Shown here piece after piece: positions 26,098 through 34,663 of a stretch of 64,000 nt of DNA. Numbering within the stretch: position 1 is the first letter of the stretch; each line of letters starts with the position of its first letter. The notes under the pieces are model-generated. The model ran no database searches. It saw only the letters and a list, made by a program, of their open reading frames with translations, and was not told where the DNA came from. This stretch comes from Bog-756 sp963725395. Its GTDB lineage: Bacteria; Actinomycetota; Acidimicrobiia; Acidimicrobiales; RAAP-2. Both the position numbers and the translations under genes were made by a program. The stretch lies in contig CAVRYH010000009.1 of NCBI GenBank assembly GCA_963725395.1, positions 62,001 to 126,000 of the forward strand, in the 5' to 3' direction.

Positions 26098-27129
26098 TCA
26101 CCTTTCGCTGAGTGCCGATAACGCCTCGACGGCACCGGTGGTGGGCGCGATCGCAACGAGGCCGCGGTAGAGCCGGACGATGGTGGCACAGTCAACTATC
26201 CCTGTCCGGGCCCGGTCACAGTGCGCTGACTGGATCGCCGCCTCGAGCTGAAAACGCCCGAGAGGCGATCCGAGAGAATGTGCCCGCCGGAGCATGGCTT
26301 CACCCTCGGCGATGAGCGATCGATCCCAGAGAGTCGTGTCTTGCTCGTCGAGGGGTGGCCACGGGATCTGACTGCGCGCCGGTGCCCGGGCCTGGGCGAG
26401 GGTGAGCAGGGAGGCGAGGCCCCACGCCTCGGGCTCGGAGTCGAGCAGGTGCGCGGTCAACACCGCGAGCCACCGCGCTTCATCGGCGATCGACTCTCGG
26501 ATGCGGTCGTGCTGGTCGAGCCAGTCGATCGCATAGGCACCGTAGATGGCTTCGAGCACGGCGGGAAGTCGTCGGGACAACTCGGCGCGTGTCGGCACGC
26601 TGAAGGAGATTCCTGCATCGCGGATGCGATGCTTCGCTCGCACGAGACGCTGGGCCAGAGCGGCCTTCGGCAGCCCGAACACGCGGGCGATGCGGGCGGC
26701 GTCGAAGCCGAGCACGACCTGGAGCATGAGCGGAGTGCGCACGGTGGGGTCGATGGCGGGATGGGCACAGGCGAAGAGAAGCTCGAGCCGCTTGTCGGGG
26801 ACCGCGTCGGGATCCGGCTCGGCCAGGAGCGTCCCGACCTCGGCCGGGAGCGGGGTCGACTTCCGCACGGCCGCCGAGGCAACGAGGTCACGGATGCGGT
26901 TGCGGGCGACAGTCACGAGCCACCCCTGCGGATTCTCGGGGATCCCCGTCCTCGGCCACACGCGAAGTGCCCGCTCGAAGGCGTCGGCCAGCGCATCTTC
27001 AGCCAGCGTGATGTCCCGTGTGGACGCCGAGAGCACGGCCACGAGGCGGCCGTACGAGGCGCGCGCAACCCGCTCGGCGACGGCCCGAACGTCCTCGTCG
27101 GTCACGTCACCGGCTGAGATCCCTGCCAT
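26098..27129 (-). CDS. ECF-type RNA polymerase sigma factor with C-terminal DUF6596 region (ECF42-like)
   Basis: A 343-residue sigma-70-family protein. Region 2 (RLVAVLSASTRDITLAEDAL, FERALRVWP, GWLVTVARNRIRD) and region 4 (RTPLMLQVVLGFDAARIARVFGLPKAALAQRLVRAK) are followed by about 200 helical residues starting DAGISFSVPTRAEL, as in the ECF42/SigJ-like group. The start is uncertain: ATG at 27129 overlaps the YCII gene by 28 bases, while a GTG at 27105 would overlap its stop by 4 bases. These sigma factors are characteristically paired with YCII (DGPF) proteins, as here. Confidence 0.85.
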   Translation of the reverse strand: MAGISAGDVTDEDVRAVAERVARASYGRLVAVLSASTRDITLAEDALADAFERALRVWPRTGIPENPQGWLVTVARNRIRDLVASAAVRKSTPLPAEVGTLLAEPDPDAVPDKRLELLFACAHPAIDPTVRTPLMLQVVLGFDAARIARVFGLPKAALAQRLVRAKHRIRDAGISFSVPTRAELSRRLPAVLEAIYGAYAIDWLDQHDRIRESIADEARWLAVLTAHLLDSEPEAWGLASLLTLAQARAPARSQIPWPPLDEQDTTLWDRSLIAEGEAMLRRAHSLGSPLGRFQLEAAIQSAHCDRARTGIVDCATIVRLYRGLVAIAPTTGAVEALSALSER

Positions 27130-27488
27130 GCTCCGTCCACATATCGGGTGGCGACCGGCCGGATCTCGACGTGGCCCCAGGACGCCGACGGTGCCCCTCT
27201 CGCCCACTCGATGGCGGCGTCGAGGTCCGGAACGTCGATGACGAAGGAGCCTCCGAGCTTCTCTTTCGTATCGATAAACGGCCCGTCCTGCACAGCGAGC
27301 TCGCCGTTGACGAGCGTGACCGTGGTGGTCGCATCCGACCGGTGGAGCACCTCGGCGGTGGCGAGGACACCGGCCTCGTCGAGCGCCCTGGCGTAGGCCT
27401 CGAACGCCTTCATCCCCTCAGCGAGTCTCTCGGGACCAAGTTCGTCTGCTGTCGGCTCTCCGTAATAGAGCAGGAGCGTGTAGCGCAT
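27102..27488 (-). CDS. YCII-related (DGPF-domain) protein
   Basis: The 128-residue protein starts MRYTLLLYYGEP and contains LAVQDGPFIDTKEKLGGSFVIDVPD, the hallmark of the DGPF/YCII family. Such proteins are nearly always encoded next to ECF42-like sigma factors and are thought to modulate or accompany them. Here the gene lies directly upstream and overlaps the sigma gene, so the pair is one transcription unit. Catalytic activity is unproven. Confidence 0.88.
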   Translation of the reverse strand: MRYTLLLYYGEPTADELGPERLAEGMKAFEAYARALDEAGVLATAEVLHRSDATTTVTLVNGELAVQDGPFIDTKEKLGGSFVIDVPDLDAAIEWARGAPSASWGHVEIRPVATRYVDGAWQGSQPVT

Positions 27489-27762
27489 GTGTGCCGTCCT
27501 TTGGGGTCGTATTCCGATTCTGTCACCAGAGTGACGATCGAGCTACGGCCAGATCGACACACCCGCCCGGTCAACCACTTGTACCAGTCCGTCCACGGGG
27601 TCGACGGCGTCCATGGCAGTTGAAATTCCACCGCTTGTCCGGCGGTCAAGGAAGACCCCGGCGGCCCCTGACTGGCGCCCGGCGTGGCAGTGCGACGTAG
27701 TCGGAGCCAGCGCCGCTGGCCTCGGGAACTACAAGGGCGCCAGGACCCCCTGGATCAACCCG

Positions 27763-28140
27763 TCACTCCCCTGCTTCGAGGAGCTCAAGGAGCCAACCGG
27801 GACCGACAACCTCGGCTCCCAGGGTGGCGGCGCGTCTCCGTAGCTCACGATCCGCGGTGACGAGCATGACAGTCTGGCCAGAGGCGTTCTCAACGACCTC
27901 GATGAGTGTGTCGTCACCGCTGCCGCCGGCGTGGACGACCGTTACGTCGTCGGAGGATCCACTGGCTGCGCCCTGGCGGGCCTTTCCTTCCAGCACCACA
28001 ACGACAGGTTGGGGGATCCGTCCCGACCTGACGGCCGCTCGAACCTGGTCCACGAAAGCCTGGGCTGCTCCTGCCCGGTCCCGCCACCAGCCCGTCGGAC
28101 GAGACCCGACCACATTGGCTGCATCAATCAGAAGCACCAC
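27763..28140 (-). CDS. NYN/PIN-like domain protein
   Basis: This 125-residue protein opens with VLLIDAANVVGSRPTGWW, in which the strand-ending Asp and Asn are typical of the NYN (Nedd4-BP1/YacP-like) nuclease fold. Further acidic positions lie in VVVLEGKAR and SGDDTLIEVVENA, then VTADRELRRRAATLGAEVVGP, the fold's last conserved Asp-Arg motif. A metal-dependent RNase activity is possible; the four acidic residues can be aligned, but the substrate is unknown. GTG start; it stands alone. Confidence 0.65.
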   Translation of the reverse strand: MVLLIDAANVVGSRPTGWWRDRAGAAQAFVDQVRAAVRSGRIPQPVVVVLEGKARQGAASGSSDDVTVVHAGGSGDDTLIEVVENASGQTVMLVTADRELRRRAATLGAEVVGPGWLLELLEAGE

Positions 28141-28704
28141 CCCAGTCTGATCGATGCGGCGTTCACCAGCGCATTCGCGTCCAAGGCGACGCGCAGTTCC
28201 ACGTCAATGCCACCACGTCCTCCACTCTGTCGCCCGATGGCTCAAGCCCCAGAGGATCAGCCGAGATCGGCGGCGCTGCCGCCCAAAGTCGCTTGAGCCC
28301 CTTTTTGCTCGCGGAGCTGGCCAGCAGTCCCGACCCCGAGTCGACGCCGGTCGATCCGGAAATGGCATCGCTGGCACCCGAGTTCGAGCCTTCGAAGGGA
28401 CCAGTGACGCTGGCTCCGTCGATGGTGAAGTTGACTGGGTCACTCGAGGTATCCAGGCTGTGGACCCGGAGATAATGGAGGTACTCGCCGTCAGACGGCC
28501 AGCGGAACGTTAACACTCTAGTGATCCGATGGGTCGCATGGGGAATAGGCTGGGTTTCGGAACGCTCTCACGCAATTGGGCTGGACCTGCGTTGCCACGC
28601 CGGTGCGAGGTCGGGGAGCGCTGACGGGCAGAGCACTTTTCGTCCGATCCCGTCGTCCGGATGATCACTCTGACGATCGATCAAAGGGACTGATGCCCCC
28701 GAGA
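28141..28704. other. 564-base intergenic region
   Basis: The only notable frame runs on the minus strand from a GTG at 28516 to 28163. Its first 45 residues (GEYLHYLRVHSLDTSSDPVN, FTIDGASVTGPFEG) look like part of a beta-rich surface domain, but the rest degrades into Ser/Gly-rich sequence. It may be the remnant of a longer gene. No RNA gene or transposon end is visible. Confidence 0.35.
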
Positions 28705-29772
28705 TCAGGTCCGTGATTGAGCCGTTCGCCGCTCCGGTTCGGACGCCGGTACGACGCTGCCCGGCGTCTCGTCCCGGCCGTCGGGATGCAGAGCGAAACG
28801 ACCGGCCGTACGAGGATGCACCGGATCGTCAGTAGGCCAGGGCCACCCACCGAATCCTGTCCGTTGATAGTCAAAAAACGCCTGGTCGATACCGCTCTGG
28901 TCATTCATCACGAAGGGCCCGTACTGCACTACCGGTTCCCCGATCGGTCGGCCCTGAAGGACCAGCGCCTCGGCACCATTTGCGCCCGCGGCGATGTCCA
29001 CGGGCCCGGTGGCGTCGAGCCGCACACCGACCGGCGCCTCGACAGTGTGGTCGCCGATCGACATCGAGCCTTCGAACACGTAAAGAGTCCGGGCAGTCTC
29101 CTCCGACCTGGCGGACGGCAGCGTCCACCGCGCTGCCGGGGTGGACGCGATGTGCCAGATGGCCAGATCGGCGTCGGGTCGTGACGCCCACGAGTCAGGT
29201 GGCGGGGGGAGGGGTCGGATACCGGCGAGCTCACCGGCCACCACGGTGATCTCGGTCGTCCGGCCGTCGTCGTCGGTTTTGAGCAGGCGGGGGGTCTCCT
29301 CGCGCCACAGCATGGTGAAGTAGGGGTCGACCATCTTGTCCGATGCCGGCAGGTTCAACCAGATCTGGAAGAGCTCGGTGGGGTTGGGGGCCTCTCGGTC
29401 CAGTAGGGGGAACATCTCGCAGTGGACGATGCCTCGTCCCGCAGTGAGCCATTGGGTGTCACCGCGGCCGAACCGGGCGGTGGCACCGAGCGAGTCCGAG
29501 TGGTCGATGAACCCCTGGCGCACGAAGGTCACCGTCTCGAAGCCACGATGGGGGTGCTGGGGGAATCCGGGGACGGTGCTCCCGTGGTACATGCTCCAGC
29601 CCTCCGCGCCCGAGAAGTCCATCCCGATGTCCCGGGCCTCCAGCGATGCCGAGGGGCCCATGTGCTCGTTGGCTGGCGGGTAGCGGTCGAGATGGTGGAC
29701 ACAGAAGAGGAAGGGATCGACAGTCACCCAGGTGAACCCCAGGTCAACCTTCTCCAGGACGGAATCATCCAT
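28705..29772 (-). CDS. pirin family protein
   Basis: The 355-residue bicupin has GFPQHPHRGFETVTFVRQG and RGIVHCEMFP, whose His and Glu residues form the pirin metal site (HPHRG, H-x-E). A pirin C-terminal cupin follows, ending with FFDYQRTGFGGWPWP. Pirins can act as quercetin dioxygenases or redox-sensitive cofactors. The ATG at 29772 has GAGG upstream and matches the family N-terminus; the longer frame is non-coding in character. Confidence 0.85.
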   Translation of the reverse strand: MDDSVLEKVDLGFTWVTVDPFLFCVHHLDRYPPANEHMGPSASLEARDIGMDFSGAEGWSMYHGSTVPGFPQHPHRGFETVTFVRQGFIDHSDSLGATARFGRGDTQWLTAGRGIVHCEMFPLLDREAPNPTELFQIWLNLPASDKMVDPYFTMLWREETPRLLKTDDDGRTTEITVVAGELAGIRPLPPPPDSWASRPDADLAIWHIASTPAARWTLPSARSEETARTLYVFEGSMSIGDHTVEAPVGVRLDATGPVDIAAGANGAEALVLQGRPIGEPVVQYGPFVMNDQSGIDQAFFDYQRTGFGGWPWPTDDPVHPRTAGRFALHPDGRDETPGSVVPASEPERRTAQSRT

Positions 29773-29962
29773 GACCTCAGGGTAGCCGCCATGAGCGAAT
29801 CCCAGCCCGGGGGTCAGCTCCTGTCGGTCGTTCCACGTCGCTGCCCACACCGAGCTCGTTGCCGGATGCCACCTCGCCAAATGGGTTTGACCGACGGAGC
29901 ACCGACTACCGCCCAGTGACCGGCATGGGACCCTTCTCGGCCCCCGATCAGATCCTGCAAGC

Positions 29963-31216
29963 ATGTCCGGTGTGCAAGCGAAGAGGTCGGTGCCGCGGCG
30001 ACGGCGTGCCGCGGAGTTCCTCCGCAGCATTGGCCCCGAACTGGTGTCGGGGGCTTCTGACAACGATCCGACGAACGTCGGCACAGCCGCTGCCGTCGGG
30101 GCGGCGACCGGGTACCAACTGGCCTGGGTGGCACTGCTCGTGGCCCCGCTGCTCGGTGTCACCCAGACCATCGCGGCGCACGTGGGATCCGTGGCGCGCA
30201 GCGATCTTCAAACGCTGACCCTGCGACGATACGGCCGGGGCGTGGCCGGGGTCCTCGTGGTGTCGGTGGTGGTCGTCAATCTGGTCACCATCGCGGCCGA
30301 CCTCCAAGCGGGGGCGGCCGGTATCGGACTCTTGGCCGGCGTCGACCCTCGCTGGCTGGTGGTTCCGTTGGGCATGGTCCTGGTCGGACTGCTGGTGGTC
30401 GGCAGGTACGCCCAGGTCGTGGCCGTCTTGCGCTACCTGCTCCTCGGCTTCCTGGCGTTCGGTGCGGCCGCTTTCCTGGCCCACCCGGACTGGTCCCATG
30501 TCCTCAGATCCACGCTGGTCCCGAGCCTCTCACTGAGCCGCGAGGTGGTCGGGGGCGGCCTCGCCCTGTTGGGCACCACGCTCACCAGCTACGTCTACGT
30601 GTGGGAAACCATCGGCCGCGGGGTGGAAGAAGTGCCCGATGCCCCCGGTGGCGCCGGGGAGCTCACGAGAGCGAGGACCGGCGCCGTCATAGGCGCCGTG
30701 CTCACAGCTCTGATCCTGTGGTTCATGCTCGTCGCCTCGGCGGCGACGCTCGGACAGCACCACCGAACGATCACCTCGGCACAGGAAGCCGCCCAAGCGC
30801 TGCGCCCTCTCGCCGGATCCCTCGCTTCTGACCTGTTCGCGGTCGGGCTCGTCGCGTCGGCGGTGATCGCCCTCCCTGTGCTCATGGCCACGACCGCCTA
30901 TGTCGTCGGTGCGCAATTCGATTGGCGCCGCGGCCTCTCCGAGCGCGTGAGCAACGCCCGCGGCTTCTACGGAGCGCTGGCGGCGTCGATCGGACTGGCC
31001 TTCGCCGTCTCCCTGGCCAAGATCCCGGTCATCGGCATGCTGGTTGCGGCCAGTGTCATCGGGGGATTCGGAACACCCATCGGCCTGGTGATCCTGGTCC
31101 TCCTGGCGCGGGACCGCACGATCATGGGCTCCCAGACCATCTCGCGCCGACTGGCCATCGCCGGCTGGATCGTCGCGGTCATGGTGGGGGGACTCGGACT
31201 TCTCTTCGTCATATGA
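29963..31216 (+). CDS. Nramp-superfamily transporter, atypical
   Basis: A membrane protein of 417 residues and about eleven helices. Helix 1 carries DNDPTNVG (33-40), matching the metal-site DPGN of Nramp with Thr for Gly. In the equivalent of helix 6 the sequence TSYVYVWETIG lacks the Met-Pro-His of Mn/Fe carriers. Such non-canonical Nramp relatives may move other ions or small molecules, so manganese uptake should not be assumed. The stop codon lies in the first copy of a 21-base tandem duplication. Confidence 0.75.
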   Translation: MSGVQAKRSVPRRRRAAEFLRSIGPELVSGASDNDPTNVGTAAAVGAATGYQLAWVALLVAPLLGVTQTIAAHVGSVARSDLQTLTLRRYGRGVAGVLVVSVVVVNLVTIAADLQAGAAGIGLLAGVDPRWLVVPLGMVLVGLLVVGRYAQVVAVLRYLLLGFLAFGAAAFLAHPDWSHVLRSTLVPSLSLSREVVGGGLALLGTTLTSYVYVWETIGRGVEEVPDAPGGAGELTRARTGAVIGAVLTALILWFMLVASAATLGQHHRTITSAQEAAQALRPLAGSLASDLFAVGLVASAVIALPVLMATTAYVVGAQFDWRRGLSERVSNARGFYGALAASIGLAFAVSLAKIPVIGMLVAASVIGGFGTPIGLVILVLLARDRTIMGSQTISRRLAIAGWIVAVMVGGLGLLFVI

Positions 31217-31237
31217 GGACTTCTCTTCGTCATATGA
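31196..31237. repeat. 21-bp perfect tandem duplication at the Nramp stop codon
   Basis: The unit beginning GGACTTCTCTTCGTCATATG occurs twice without a gap (31196-31216 and 31217-31237). The first copy encodes the last residues and stop of the Nramp protein; the second lies just outside. The second copy also forms a small hairpin CTCTTC/GAAGAG with following sequence, possibly part of a terminator. Confidence 0.85.
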
Positions 31238-31369
31238 AGAGAGGAAAGATCTTCCCCGGGAGGCACCACAAGAGGCAACGTCAGAAGACGATCCGTGGTG
31301 CGAACGATCCCTTTCCGGCTTGGTGGCCGACATTCCAGGGCGCACCCCCGAAGGGTCGAGAGGGCCGGG

Positions 31370-31766
31370 GTCCGGCGCTGGGTTTCCAGCCCTACGCCTG
31401 GACGATCATGCCCTTCGATTTCGGCGCGCGATCAGCGACATGGGCGCCGTCTCCGTCCAGGCTGCGAACCAGCTCGAGGCGGATGTCGCCCCGGCCTACG
31501 CCGAAACACCGGCGCAGGCCTACGCCCACATCGAAATCTCCTCGATGAACGGCGATGCGGACGAGAGCGATGAGACGGTCTCGGTCGCCGATTTTCAGCA
31601 AATGCTGACCTTCGCCCAGACGCGTCACCTGGCCCGGCTCAGCTTCTGGGCGGTTAACCGTGACCGGCTCTGCGTCCCAGGCTTGTCCAGTGAGGCGGGA
31701 AGCTGCAGCGGCATTGGCCAGGATCCCTCCGCCTCCACGGATCTGCTCGGCGAGTACTCGGGATAG
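31370..31766 (+). pseudogene. C-terminal remnant of a GH18-type chitinase, frameshifted
   Basis: One frame reads YAWTIMPFDFGA, then a frame change near 31420 gives ISDMGAVSVQAANQLEADVA, PAYAETPAQAYAHIEISSMN and FQQMLTFAQTRHLARLSFWA to 31766. These segments match, in order, the last third of bacterial GH18 chitinases (FDFG, MG-x-A-x2-AAN, a P-M-x-N-D-like segment, FA-x3-L-x2-LS-W). The catalytic barrel and N-terminus are absent. It is a decayed gene fragment. Confidence 0.55.
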
Positions 31767-31789
31767 CGGAGGATCCGGGGGCTATAGTC

Positions 31790-31805
31790 GGAACGACCGT
31801 TCCGG
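31790..31805. promoter_or_regulatory. TetR operator overlapping the promoter of the gene at 31818
   Basis: CGGAAC and GTTCCG are separated by GACC. A TATAGT -10-like hexamer lies immediately upstream (31784-31789), so the expected transcription start falls inside the palindrome. Autorepression by the TetR protein encoded just downstream is inferred. Confidence 0.55.
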
Positions 31806-31817
31806 ATAGAGCGCTCT

Positions 31818-32519
31818 GTGGGCCGAAGGTTCCGGAGGTCAAGGACCGTGGCACCTTCCGGGACGGCGGTGATGACGATGGAGGACAGCAGGAGCAAGCC
31901 GGGGGGCGCTCCGACCACCGGCGTGGAGGACGAGCCACCGGAACGTCCCATGCGCGCCGACGCCGTCGTGAACCGCCTTCGAGTCCTCGAGGCTGCCGAA
32001 GAGGTGTTCGCGAGCCAGGGAGTGGCGGCCCAGATCGATGCGGTGGCCGAGCAGGCGGGAGTCGGGGTGGGTACCGTCTACAGGCATTTCTCGACGAAGG
32101 AGGCTCTCTTCGAGGCGATCGTCCTGCGGCGGCTCCAGGAGTTGGCGGCCATGGCCGAAGCACAGGCGGCCTCCGATGATGCCGGTCAGGCACTGTTCGC
32201 GTTCCTCCGCGAATTCGCGAGCAGAGTCTCGAACAAGCACGATCTCATCGACGCATTGAGCGTGGCGGGAATCGACATCAAATCCCAGTGTGCCGAAATG
32301 GCCGCCAGGCTCGACGAAGGCGTCCAACGCTTGCTCGAACGGGCCCAGGAGTCGGGCGCGGTGCGGCGAGGCGTGACGGCCCGCGAGGTGACGGGGCTGA
32401 TCGTGGGTGCCTGCCAATCGGCGGAGCGGTACGGGGGCGGTCAGAAGTCCCAGACGCGGATGGTCGATGTCGTGTGCGACGGGTTGCGAAGGCCTGTCGG
32501 CTCCCGTCCACGCCACTGA
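31818..32519 (+). CDS. TetR-family transcriptional regulator
   Basis: The product has up to 233 residues. A disordered N-terminal stretch is followed by NRLRVLEAAEEVFASQGVAA and GVGVGTVYRHFSTKEALF, the TetR helix-turn-helix. The C-terminal domain ends TGLIVGACQSAERYGGG, similar to the SbtR-like subgroup. ATG codons at 31872 and 31878 are alternative starts; the GTG at 31818 lies only 12 bases after the operator and has no strong ribosome binding site. No obvious target other than itself is adjacent. Confidence 0.8.
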   Translation: MGRRFRRSRTVAPSGTAVMTMEDSRSKPGGAPTTGVEDEPPERPMRADAVVNRLRVLEAAEEVFASQGVAAQIDAVAEQAGVGVGTVYRHFSTKEALFEAIVLRRLQELAAMAEAQAASDDAGQALFAFLREFASRVSNKHDLIDALSVAGIDIKSQCAEMAARLDEGVQRLLERAQESGAVRRGVTAREVTGLIVGACQSAERYGGGQKSQTRMVDVVCDGLRRPVGSRPRH

Positions 32520-32553
32520 CCGCATTCGGTGTCACCAGAGGAGGACGCGAGCC

Positions 32554-34392
32554 TCACTCCAGAGTGAGGTGATCGACGTTGACACCACCCCGGTCGGCGT
32601 TGGTGTGGGCCAGGGTGACCAGTGCGTCCCCTCGACCCAGCTCGATCTCGACCTTTACGGTGCTCCATGTGGTCCAGGACGGCGAGCTCGGTACGCCGAG
32701 TGACGCTCTGCCTCGCTGCTGGCCGGTATCGGGGTCCGTGGCCGTCACCGTGAGAGTCGAGACCACACCGGTGGCGTTGGCCACCCGGCACGCAAGGGTG
32801 TGGCGTCCGGTCCTCGCCGTCGAGACCCCAACGGTGACACCGGCCCCCGGGGAGTCCAGACCGGTGACGTACCCGAGCCCGGTGTAGCCGGATCCGACGT
32901 TCTCGAACCGGGCCGAACCGGTCCAGGCCCCGACCTCGGCTTGGTAGGTCGGGGGGCCGGTCGGAGTGACCGAGATGAGGGAGCAGGCGTGGGGATCAAG
33001 CACCACCGTCCACGCCGTCATCGTGCCCAGGTCCCGATGGGCCCACAGGTCCCGCACCGCTGCTGGGCCACTCAGGCCCAGCTCGGAGGAGAAGTTGATG
33101 CCCCGGGATGCCGGCAGGTCGCTGCGGTTGAACAGCCCGACGACCCAACTCCCGTCAGGGAGCTGTCCGACCCAGCGCTCGGGATCGCGGCTGGTCGGGT
33201 CGACGGAGAAGGGGTGCGTCGACTGGTAGATCGGTTTGCCAACCAGTCCCGCCCGGTGAACGGCGAGCACCTCGTCGTTCTGGAAGAAGCGGGCGTTGTC
33301 ACCGATCGTGTCCACACGGTCGGTGATGGCCAGGGCTGCCCCGGCCATGGTGAACAGCGAGATGGCGGTCTCGCGCTCACTGTCATTGCCGAAGGAGCTG
33401 ATGGCCACCGGATCGCCGTCCAGGATGAGCTGGCCCGGTCCGGCGATGTCCGAGAAGCCGGTGAAGCCGAGAAACGGGTTGTTCCACTGGGACCAGATGG
33501 GCTGCCAGGACTGGCGGCCCTCGCTCAGGCTGTACCAGGTGCCGAAGCCGGCGTCGTTGTCGATCCGGATCAGGTCGCCGTACTGCCGCTCGGCCGCTCC
33601 GTGGTCGAAGAGGTTCGGCATCACCAGACTGAGTTGCATGTCCCCGGCGGCCTGGTGCATCCAGGACAGCGCCCGCACATAATTCTCTCGGCCGTGGGCC
33701 GTGCAGATCGTCCCCTCGCTCTGGTCGAAGCCGAGCTCGAACCATGCCAGGAAGTCGATGCGCAGGAACGTGACCCCCAGCTGCCTGAAGTAATCCACGT
33801 ACCCCTTGACGTACTCCTCGGCCCCGTCCCGGGTGACGTCGATCCACCACAGATCGCTGCCGGCGCTCTGGTAGTCACCGGGGCTGACGATGTCGGCCAC
33901 TTTGATGTCGGGGCGTCCGACGACCGTCACCGACGGATCGGCCACGGTCGACCTGGTTGTCCACAGCGGGTTGTAGTACACGCCCAGCTCGAGCCCGATC
34001 GACCTCAGATACTCCGCCCACCAGGCCCAGTCGTGAACCCAGTCGTCCTGGAAACTACGGATGTACCCGTGCTCGGTGACCACGGTCGTCTTGTCACACC
34101 AGCCGTCGGTGCAGACCATGCGGTAGCCGTAGGGGGCAAACGTCTCCGCCACCCAGTCGACATTGGCCTTCCAGAGGTCTTCCGGCATGGGCGCATTCGT
34201 CCAGTTGTTGTATCCGTAGGTGCTCCAGTACAGCGGTCCCGGACCCTTTCGCCCTGGAGTCGGTAGATCGACGCCGGCGGTGAGCTCCTCATCGGCGGGC
34301 GTGGCGGTGGCTGGGGTCCTGGACCGGGCGAGCCCGAGGCCACCCATGACGCTGGCACCTCCGCCCTTCAAGAGCTCCCTTCGTGTTGGCAC
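32554..34392 (-). CDS. Tat-exported GH27-like alpha-galactosidase-type glycoside hydrolase with CBM
   Basis: A 612-residue secreted enzyme. The N-terminus TRRELLKGGGASVMGGLGLA is a twin-arginine signal. The barrel opens PLYWSTYGYNNWT and carries VTFLRIDFLAWFE, where Asp213 is the expected nucleophile, and DLIRIDNDAG near 283, the likely acid/base, as in clan GH-D enzymes. A beta domain (about 400-475) and a C-terminal CBM6/35-like module (YQAEVGAWTGSARFENVGSG onward) follow. It should cleave alpha-galactosyl or related sugars outside the cell. GTG start with AGGGA upstream. Confidence 0.75.
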   Translation of the reverse strand: MPTRRELLKGGGASVMGGLGLARSRTPATATPADEELTAGVDLPTPGRKGPGPLYWSTYGYNNWTNAPMPEDLWKANVDWVAETFAPYGYRMVCTDGWCDKTTVVTEHGYIRSFQDDWVHDWAWWAEYLRSIGLELGVYYNPLWTTRSTVADPSVTVVGRPDIKVADIVSPGDYQSAGSDLWWIDVTRDGAEEYVKGYVDYFRQLGVTFLRIDFLAWFELGFDQSEGTICTAHGRENYVRALSWMHQAAGDMQLSLVMPNLFDHGAAERQYGDLIRIDNDAGFGTWYSLSEGRQSWQPIWSQWNNPFLGFTGFSDIAGPGQLILDGDPVAISSFGNDSERETAISLFTMAGAALAITDRVDTIGDNARFFQNDEVLAVHRAGLVGKPIYQSTHPFSVDPTSRDPERWVGQLPDGSWVVGLFNRSDLPASRGINFSSELGLSGPAAVRDLWAHRDLGTMTAWTVVLDPHACSLISVTPTGPPTYQAEVGAWTGSARFENVGSGYTGLGYVTGLDSPGAGVTVGVSTARTGRHTLACRVANATGVVSTLTVTATDPDTGQQRGRASLGVPSSPSWTTWSTVKVEIELGRGDALVTLAHTNADRGGVNVDHLTLE

Positions 34393-34663
34393 GTCCGATC
34401 ATCCCTCCCGCTCGGAAGCCGTTGGACCTGGTCGGAACGGTAGCGGACCTGCTTCGGCCGCGCCGTGGACTGCCGGGTCACTGGACCAGAATGGTCAGCT
34501 CGTGGTCCGGGCCCGTGATCGACGGGATCGCCGACATCGTCGCACCAGTCGAACGATGGACGCTGAAGCCCGCTTCTGACAGTTCAGACACCGATGCTGC
34601 CGGGATCGGGGTGCACCCGACTGGGCCAGCGGTCCCCACAGGGGAACAGCGAAGCGGACCGGA

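Noticed and set aside
28163..28516. 117-codon frame with a beta-rich start
   Set aside because: The first 45 residues look protein-like, but the rest is unstructured and no ribosome binding site is clear; noted only in the intergenic entry.
29885..29910. GTTT-N15-GACTAC upstream of the Nramp gene
   Set aside because: The -10 has two mismatches to GGGTAC at the G positions that are constant in the other sites.
32800..34266. 488-codon open frame antisense to the GH27-like gene
   Set aside because: It is the complement of strongly coding sequence and shows no protein family features.
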